NCBI GenBank assembly: GCA_900546005.1
Contig: URBJ01000076.1
Span: forward strand, 1-11,352
Length of the DNA: 11,352 nt
From: an uncultured Alistipes sp.
GTDB lineage: Bacteria; Bacteroidota; Bacteroidia; Bacteroidales; Rikenellaceae
Direction: 5' to 3'
The first letter of the stretch is position 1; each line of letters begins with the position of its first letter. Below are positions 6,733 through 11,352 of this stretch, one piece after another. Both the position numbers and the translations under genes were made by a program. The notes under the pieces are model-generated. The model searched no databases. It was not told the DNA's origin and worked only from the letters and a program-made list of their open reading frames with translations.

Positions 6733-7364
6733 CCGAATAGGTTTTTATAGTTTGTATATATCGAGTGTTTTAATGTTTCGATCGGAGTGTTGCGCAGAGC
6801 GGCTGCCTGTCGGTATATCTCCTCTATGGTCGTATCGGCTTCGTCCGTTTCGAGAAAGAGGTGTTCATAGGGCGTCGTACGAAGGGCCTCCTGTGTCCTC
6901 GGTGAGCGGAACAGAGTGGTCCCGAACGAAAGGAAATACCCTTTCCGGATAAGCTGACAGGCTAACTGAGGGGATCCGGTAAAGCCGTGAAAGAGGATGG
7001 GGACCGCGTATTGGTCCATCAGGGAGAGAAGCTTTTCGTAGGCTTTGACACAGTGCAGCACGATCGGCAGGCGTCGTTTCTCGGCAAGGGCGGCTTGCTC
7101 GGTCAGCCGTTGGAGTTGCATGGTGTGGTCGATCGGTTTGCAGAAATCGAGTCCGATCTCTCCGACAGCGGCAACGGGCAGTGTTTCCAGCGAATCGAGC
7201 CACTCCGAACCCACGGTCTCGCAATCCCACGGATGTATTCCTGCCGAGAAGGGTTCGCCGGATGTCGGTATGCACTCTTTCCCGAGCCGGATCGACCGGA
7301 TCGCCACAACGTTAGGGCGCATTTCGTTTCGGTGGGTGTGTATATCGACAAAAGGTGTATCCAT
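6729..7364 (-). CDS. TatD family metal-dependent hydrolase, short Bacteroidetes form
   Basis: I choose the ATG at 7364 (211 residues, beginning MDTPFVDIHTHRNE). The alternative ATG at 7406 lies upstream of a -7 box at 7393-7400 on this strand and would add 14 residues before a family that normally opens with the HxH strand. All metal ligands of the TatD amidohydrolase fold are present: His9 and His11, Glu69 (GEIGLD), His104 (LHC), His126 (FHGFTG) and Asp174 (ETDE). The protein is about 50 residues shorter than E. coli TatD (260 residues). The missing part is between the HTH motif and GIHPW (42-46), a short connection I associate with the Bacteroidetes subgroup. TatD proteins act as 3'-5' exonucleases or D-aminoacyl-tRNA-deacylase-like enzymes; the substrate of this one is unknown. 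Its stop overlaps the tcdA start by one base, so an RNA-related role would fit. Confidence 0.88.
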   Translation of the reverse strand: MDTPFVDIHTHRNEMRPNVVAIRSIRLGKECIPTSGEPFSAGIHPWDCETVGSEWLDSLETLPVAAVGEIGLDFCKPIDHTMQLQRLTEQAALAEKRRLPIVLHCVKAYEKLLSLMDQYAVPILFHGFTGSPQLACQLIRKGYFLSFGTTLFRSPRTQEALRTTPYEHLFLETDEADTTIEEIYRQAAALRNTPIETLKHSIYTNYKNLFG

Positions 7365-7392
7365 AAACGGCTCGATTCGTACTGAGGGTTCA

Positions 7393-7400
7393 CAAAAGTA
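7393..7400 (-). promoter_or_regulatory. -7 promoter box for the tatD-tcdA-GH97 operon
   Basis: The minus strand reads TACTTTTG, a match to TAnnTTTG, 28 bases before the ATG at 7364. I see no good TTTG at the expected distance upstream, so the promoter may be weak or regulated. If real, it rules out translation from the ATG at 7406. Confidence 0.45.
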
Positions 7401-7413
7401 GTTCAATATTGTT

Positions 7414-7421
7414 TATATTTG
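7414..7421 (+). promoter_or_regulatory. -7 promoter box for the CapA-family gene
   Basis: TATATTTG matches the Bacteroidetes -7 consensus exactly. No clear TTTG stands 19-21 bases upstream. Transcription would begin near 7428 and leave a leader of roughly 110 bases before the ATG at 7538. The box is only 13 bases from the oppositely oriented -7 box at 7393-7400, so the two promoters share their upstream DNA and could interfere with each other. Confidence 0.5.
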
Positions 7422-7537
7422 CGAACAGAGCCGGCGAATTTTCGGACAATCGGGCGGGAAATCGAACCTTTACGGTCGGATTACGCTTGGAGGATGTCCG
7501 CTTTTTCGGTAGAGGAGAGGCCCAACGGTTACGCTTT

Positions 7538-8731
7538 ATGGAGTTGAAAAGAGGTATATGGCGGCATGTTGTCCTGCCCGAACTGGTTTGTTCGGGGGTT
7601 GTACTAGGATTTGTGATCGGCTTCCTGTTGTTCGAGCCTCTGATGTCGACACGAACGGAGAATCGTGTCGCAGCGATCGTGCCGGACGAACAGCCGCAGA
7701 AGCAGCACATGACGCTGATCTTTACCGGGGATTTGATGCAACACCTGCCTCAGGTCTATGCCGCACAGCAGCAGGACGGTAGCATGGATTATACCGCCTG
7801 TTTCTCTCGTTTGAAGGGGTATTTTGCCGGTGCGGATTTTGTTGTGGCCAACCTTGAAACAACGCTCGGCGAGCCGCCCTATTCGGGTTACCCTCAATTC
7901 CGGTCACCGATCGCGTTGGCCGAGGCGATGCGTCGTGTCGGGATCGATGTGGCGGTATTGGCCAATAATCATGTCTGCGATCGGGGCGGTGTAGGTATCC
8001 GGTCTACACTTGATGCACTGGATCGTGCCGGAATCCGGCATACCGGGGCGTGGACCGATACGGTGCCTGTCGACAACCATCCGCTCTGGCTCGAAAAGGG
8101 CCCGTTTCGTGTGGCGTTGTTCAACTACACCTACGGGACCAACGGCATTCCTGTCCCCCGAGGCTGTTTTGTCAACGGAATCGACACCCTCCGTATGGGA
8201 CGGGATATTGCCGAAGCCCGGCAGAGCGGAGCCTCTCACGTCGTCGTGTTCCTGCACTGGGGGAATGAGTATGAAGCGGTTCCCAATCGGGTGCAGCGGT
8301 CTCTGTCCGGATTTTGCCGTCGGGCCGGAGCCGAAATTGTGATCGGTTCGCATCCGCATGTAGTGCAAGCGCTCGAGGCGGATACGGATTCTTTGGGGCG
8401 GATCGTCGGTGTGATAGCCTACTCATTGGGGAATTTCGTCTCCAATCAGCGGAAGCCCGGAACCGATGGCGGCATCTCGGTCCGGATCGGGCTGACGTTG
8501 TCCGAAGATATGAAAACGACAGAGTACGCCCCGGAATATTTGATCCATTGGACTGCCATCACGAGGGATCGCAAGAGTCGTTCGGGATATCGTTATGAGA
8601 TTGTTCCGGCCTATGCCGAAGAGACCCTGCCCGAAGAGTTTCGCCCGGGCCTGAATCGTTTTGTGGACCGTACGCGCCGTTATATGTCGCGATATAATTC
8701 CGGTTTCCGTGAAATAACCTGCGGATTTTGA
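7538..8731 (+). CDS. CapA/PgsA family membrane-anchored metallophosphoesterase-fold protein
   Basis: The ATG at 7538 gives 397 residues. An in-frame ATG at 7409 would add 43 residues but lies upstream of the -7 box at 7414-7421. After a short basic N-terminus there is one transmembrane segment (about residues 12-33), then a periplasmic domain. That domain carries the calcineurin-like motifs of the CapA family: TGD at 63-65, NLE at 105-107, ANNHVCDRG at 142-150, HWG at 240-242, GSHPHV at 270-275 and SLGNF at 296-300. Relatives include CapA/PgsA of Bacillus, which takes part in poly-gamma-glutamate synthesis and export. No capB or capC synthase gene is in the window, so making that polymer is not supported. 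A cell-envelope hydrolase or phosphoesterase role is a cautious reading. It stands alone in its operon or with the next gene, 58 bases downstream, which has its own -7 box. Confidence 0.88.
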   Translation: MELKRGIWRHVVLPELVCSGVVLGFVIGFLLFEPLMSTRTENRVAAIVPDEQPQKQHMTLIFTGDLMQHLPQVYAAQQQDGSMDYTACFSRLKGYFAGADFVVANLETTLGEPPYSGYPQFRSPIALAEAMRRVGIDVAVLANNHVCDRGGVGIRSTLDALDRAGIRHTGAWTDTVPVDNHPLWLEKGPFRVALFNYTYGTNGIPVPRGCFVNGIDTLRMGRDIAEARQSGASHVVVFLHWGNEYEAVPNRVQRSLSGFCRRAGAEIVIGSHPHVVQALEADTDSLGRIVGVIAYSLGNFVSNQRKPGTDGGISVRIGLTLSEDMKTTEYAPEYLIHWTAITRDRKSRSGYRYEIVPAYAEETLPEEFRPGLNRFVDRTRRYMSRYNSGFREITCGF

Positions 8732-8754
8732 GGCTATCGTTTCACTTTTTTGTT

Positions 8755-8762
8755 TATTTTTG
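8755..8762 (+). promoter_or_regulatory. -7 promoter box for the C1 peptidase gene
   Basis: TATTTTTG matches TAnnTTTG and lies 27 bases before the GTG start at 8790. A TTTG at 8727-8730, overlapping the capA stop codon, is 24 bases upstream, longer than the usual 19-21. The surrounding T-rich sequence makes a chance match possible. Confidence 0.4.
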
Positions 8763-8789
8763 TGACAAATTGCAAAAATCTAACGGATC

Positions 8790-10052
8790 GTGAAAAAGAA
8801 ATCTTGGCAAATTGCGGTATTGGCGATTTGCGGGCTCTCTATTTTGGGCCTTTCTCGAGGTGTGGCTGCCGGGGCCGAACCAAATGCGTCGAAAGATGTG
8901 ATCGAAGAGGGAAGGGCAGGAGTAGTATGCGACACCGAGACTCGAAACGAACCTGATAGTGAGGGCGCGGCATTCGTCTTTTCGGATGAGAAGATCCTTC
9001 CCGTTACGCCGGTCAAGAATCAGTCCCAATCCGGGACCTGTTGGTGCTTTTCGGGAACCGGGATGATCGAATGTGAACTGCTGCGGGACGGAAAAGGAGA
9101 ACACGATCTTTCGGAGATGTGGACCGTCCGCAATATCTATAAGGAAAAAGTGGCCAAATATGTGCGGATGCACGGGAACTCTTCGCTCTCGCCCGGTGGC
9201 GTACCCGATGATGTGGTCTACGTAATCGCTCGCTATGGGGTTGTGCCCGAAGAGGTCTACTCCGGGTTGAACGGTGCGGAGAACCATAACCACAAGGAGC
9301 TGGACGAGGCGATCCGGACCTTTGCACAGAAGTTGGTGAAAAACGATTCCGCTGTACTCGCTACGGAGTGGGAACTGCAACTGGATTCCATTCTGGATCA
9401 CTATTTGGGAGCATGCCCCGATACATTTGTATATAAAGGGAAGGAGTATACGCCGAAAAGTTTGGCCGCAGAGCTCGATATCGATCCGGAGGAGTATATC
9501 AATCTGACCTCATTTACGCATCATCCGCTCTATGCAACGTTCCCTCTCGAAGTTCCCGACAACTGGAACTGGTCGCGCTTTGGCAACGTGACGATCGAGG
9601 AGCTCGAAGCGATCATTGAGGCATCGCTCGAGGCCGGACATGCGATCAACTGGGCTTCGGATGTCAGCGAACCCGGATTCCGATATAAGGATGGCTATGC
9701 CGTCATCTTGGAAGATACAGACGGAAAACAGGTGTTGTCCGCAGAGAATCTGGCGAAGGGGACGGTGCAGGAGGTGACGATTACGCCCGTCATGCGTCAG
9801 GAGGCATTCGACGAATATAGAACGACCGATGACCACGGCATGCTGATCGTCGGAACGGCAACGGATCAGCACGGGAATCGCTTCTATAAGGTGAAGAATT
9901 CGTGGGGCGAGACCGGAAAGTACAAGGGTTTCTTCTATGTGTCGAAACCCTATCTGCTCTACAAGACAACTGCTCTGTCGGTTCATCGGGATGCGATACC
10001 GCACGAGGTCCTTAAAAAGCTCGAAGCCAACGAACTGAACAGATACGAATAG
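8790..10052 (+). CDS. Exported C1 family (papain/bleomycin-hydrolase-like) cysteine peptidase
   Basis: The 420-residue protein starts with GTG at 8790. A stop codon (TAA at 8781) lies in frame just upstream, and no ATG occurs before the signal peptide, so GTG is the only reasonable start. Residues 4-27 form a signal peptide with likely cleavage after GVAA or nearby, so the enzyme works outside the cytoplasm. The catalytic set of clan CA peptidases is complete: oxyanion Gln78 and nucleophile Cys84 in KNQSQSGTCWCFS (six residues apart, as in papain), His349 in DDHGM, and Asn370 in KNSWG. The long stretch between Cys and His is typical of the bleomycin hydrolase/PepC branch, which are aminopeptidases and usually cytoplasmic; exported versions are common in Bacteroidetes. 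Peptide scavenging is the likely job. The gene is followed after 42 bases by nqrA with no evident functional link. Confidence 0.92.
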   Translation: MKKKSWQIAVLAICGLSILGLSRGVAAGAEPNASKDVIEEGRAGVVCDTETRNEPDSEGAAFVFSDEKILPVTPVKNQSQSGTCWCFSGTGMIECELLRDGKGEHDLSEMWTVRNIYKEKVAKYVRMHGNSSLSPGGVPDDVVYVIARYGVVPEEVYSGLNGAENHNHKELDEAIRTFAQKLVKNDSAVLATEWELQLDSILDHYLGACPDTFVYKGKEYTPKSLAAELDIDPEEYINLTSFTHHPLYATFPLEVPDNWNWSRFGNVTIEELEAIIEASLEAGHAINWASDVSEPGFRYKDGYAVILEDTDGKQVLSAENLAKGTVQEVTITPVMRQEAFDEYRTTDDHGMLIVGTATDQHGNRFYKVKNSWGETGKYKGFFYVSKPYLLYKTTALSVHRDAIPHEVLKKLEANELNRYE

Positions 10053-10056
10053 AGAG

Positions 10057-10064
10057 TAAGTTTG
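10057..10064 (+). promoter_or_regulatory. Possible -7 box for the nqr operon
   Basis: TAAGTTTG fits TAnnTTTG and lies 30 bases before the nqrA start. At 19 bases upstream stands CTG instead of TTG, so the -33 element is imperfect. It is offered because nqr operons are usually expressed independently of an upstream peptidase gene. Read-through from the peptidase gene is the alternative. Confidence 0.35.
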
Positions 10065-10094
10065 AAATCAACATAAATAACTAACAGTCAGAAT

Positions 10095-11352
10095 ATGTCG
10101 CAAGTCATCAAGTTGAAAAAAGGTCTCGATATCCTTTTGGAGGGAGAGGCGAAGCGGGAGTTGACGCGGTTGCCGTTGGTTCACGCCTACGCGCTGAAGC
10201 CTGAGGATTTTCCGGGAGTGACGCCTAAACTGCTGGTGCGTGTGGACGATGAGGTGAAGGTCGGAACGCCGCTGTTTTTCGACAAGTATCGCCCGCAGAT
10301 TCTGTTTACCTCACCCGTAAGCGGAAAGGTATCGGCGATCGTCAGAGGCGAAAAACGGAAAATTCTGGAGGTTGTCATTACTCCCGAAGCCGAACAGGTG
10401 TACGAGACGTTCGATGTGCCCGCCATCGAAGCTACCGATCGCGAGCAGATCAAGTCGCTGATGCTGAAAGCCGGATTATGGCCGATGATCATTCAGCGTC
10501 CGTTCGGGATCGTGGCCAATCCACAGGATACGCCAAAGTCGATTTTCGTTTCGGGTTTCGATTCGGCACCGCTGGCTCCGGACATGAACTTCGTGCTCGA
10601 AAACGAGGCCGAGAATCTGGAGACCGGTTTTGCGCTGCTCGGTAAGTTGACCGACGGAAAGGTCTATCTGGGTCTGAAAAACGGAACCTCCGGTGTGCTG
10701 AATCAGGTGAAAAATGCTGAAATCCGGTTGTTCGAGGGTCCGCATCCGGCAGGCAACGTCGGGGTGCAGATTCACCATATCGATCCGATCAATAAGGGAG
10801 ATGTGGTGTGGACGGTCGATGTGCAGCATGTGGCCATGATCGGCCGATTCTTCCGGACCGGACGGGTCGACATGAGTAAGATTGTTGCACTGACCGGATC
10901 GGAAACGGCTCAGCCACGCTATTTCAGTGTGATCACGGGGCTGCCGATCAACAGCATCGTGCGCCAGAAAGAGCTTCGGTCGCAGACGGAAAAGGTCCGG
11001 ATCATCAGCGGTAATGTGCTGACGGGACGTCGTGTGGAACCCGAAGGCTACTTGGGCTTTTACAGCAATCAGGTGACCGTGATACCGGAAGGCGATACCT
11101 ATGAATTCTTGGGGTGGGGCATGCCGCGGCTCAATAAGTTCTCCGTTTCGAGGAGCTATTTCTCGTGGCTCAGTCCCAAGAAACATTATCGGTTGGATAC
11201 TAACATGAACGGAGGTGTCCGGGCCTATGTGGTGACCGGTCTGTATGACAAGTATCTGCCTATGGATATCTATCCGCTCTACCTGTTGAAGGCCATTCTC
11301 GCGGGCGATATCGATAAGATGGAGAATCTGGGAATTTACGAGGTGATCGAGG
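10095..11352 (+). CDS. nqrA: Na+-translocating NADH:quinone reductase subunit A, 3' end cut by window
   Basis: The frame from the ATG at 10095 stays open to the window end (419 codons plus one base); family members have about 450 residues, so roughly 30 are missing. It opens MSQVIKLKKGLDILLEG, as NqrA does, with a biotinyl-lipoyl-like region near residues 25-95, the very characteristic GPHPAGNVGVQIHHIDP at 215-231, and DIYPLYLLKAILAGDIDKME at 391-410 close to the C-terminus. NqrA is the peripheral cytoplasmic subunit of the six-subunit Na+-NQR complex (NqrA-F), which oxidises NADH, reduces quinone and pumps sodium. It is normally the first gene of nqrABCDEF, so nqrB is expected just right of the window. 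A 236-residue frame on the opposite strand (10476-11186) is a shadow. Confidence 0.95.
   Translation, partial: MSQVIKLKKGLDILLEGEAKRELTRLPLVHAYALKPEDFPGVTPKLLVRVDDEVKVGTPLFFDKYRPQILFTSPVSGKVSAIVRGEKRKILEVVITPEAEQVYETFDVPAIEATDREQIKSLMLKAGLWPMIIQRPFGIVANPQDTPKSIFVSGFDSAPLAPDMNFVLENEAENLETGFALLGKLTDGKVYLGLKNGTSGVLNQVKNAEIRLFEGPHPAGNVGVQIHHIDPINKGDVVWTVDVQHVAMIGRFFRTGRVDMSKIVALTGSETAQPRYFSVITGLPINSIVRQKELRSQTEKVRIISGNVLTGRRVEPEGYLGFYSNQVTVIPEGDTYEFLGWGMPRLNKFSVSRSYFSWLSPKKHYRLDTNMNGGVRAYVVTGLYDKYLPMDIYPLYLLKAILAGDIDKMENLGIYEVIE

Noticed and set aside
7538..8731. Poly-gamma-glutamate capsule locus
   Set aside because: Only a CapA-type protein is present; no capB/capC or other synthase gene adjoins it, and the family has many members outside capsule synthesis.
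8754..9401. 215-codon minus-strand frame opposite the C1 peptidase gene
   Set aside because: No recognisable domain or start signals, and it covers the peptidase's catalytic Cys region on the other strand, so it is a codon-bias shadow.
10476..11186. 236-codon minus-strand frame opposite nqrA
   Set aside because: The plus-strand frame is unmistakable NqrA; the minus-strand translation resembles nothing.

Overview
The window looks like chromosome of a member of the Bacteroidota, most likely an Alistipes-like (Rikenellaceae) gut bacterium. The reasons are Bacteroidetes-type promoters (TTTG-N19-TAnnTTTG before the first operon, further TAnnTTTG -7 boxes elsewhere), weak Shine-Dalgarno sequences, a GH97 glycosidase, a short Bacteroidetes-style TatD protein, and an nqr operon start. 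The genus is an inference from protein style and moderately GC-rich coding sequence. No tRNA, rRNA, CRISPR array, insertion sequence or phage gene was seen.

Region 1 (about 79-3829, + strand) is a tight three-gene operon. It encodes a Tat-exported, probably lipid-anchored Gfo/Idh/MocA oxidoreductase, a Tat-exported TIM-barrel protein of the sugar phosphate isomerase/epimerase type with a complete E-D-H-E metal site, and a leaderless (cytoplasmic) second Gfo/Idh/MocA oxidoreductase with a Cys-rich insert. It has a good promoter, a possible operator palindrome, and ends at a strong intrinsic terminator. The composition resembles pathways that cleave glycosides by oxidising the sugar at C3, eliminating the aglycone, and later reducing the keto sugar, here apparently split across the inner membrane. 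This is the most interesting part of the window.

Region 2 (3944-7364, - strand) is a convergent operon read as TatD-family hydrolase, then tcdA (tRNA ct6A37 formation; start and stop codons overlap), then a secreted GH97 glycosidase. The GH97 carries the retaining-type signature (Asp420, Glu475, and Gly at the place of the inverting-type base), so an alpha-galactosidase-like activity is more likely than SusB-like alpha-glucosidase.

Region 3 (7414-11352, + strand) diverges from region 2. It holds a membrane-anchored CapA/PgsA-type metallophosphoesterase-fold protein, an exported papain/bleomycin-hydrolase-like C1 cysteine peptidase that starts with GTG, and nqrA, the first subunit of the sodium-pumping NADH:quinone reductase, cut by the window end about 30 codons before its expected stop. 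The -7 boxes of the tatD and capA sides lie 13 bp apart and help to choose downstream starts for both genes.

Genes fill nearly everything; the longest non-coding stretches are 1-159, 3771-3943 and 7365-7537, each described in the entries.
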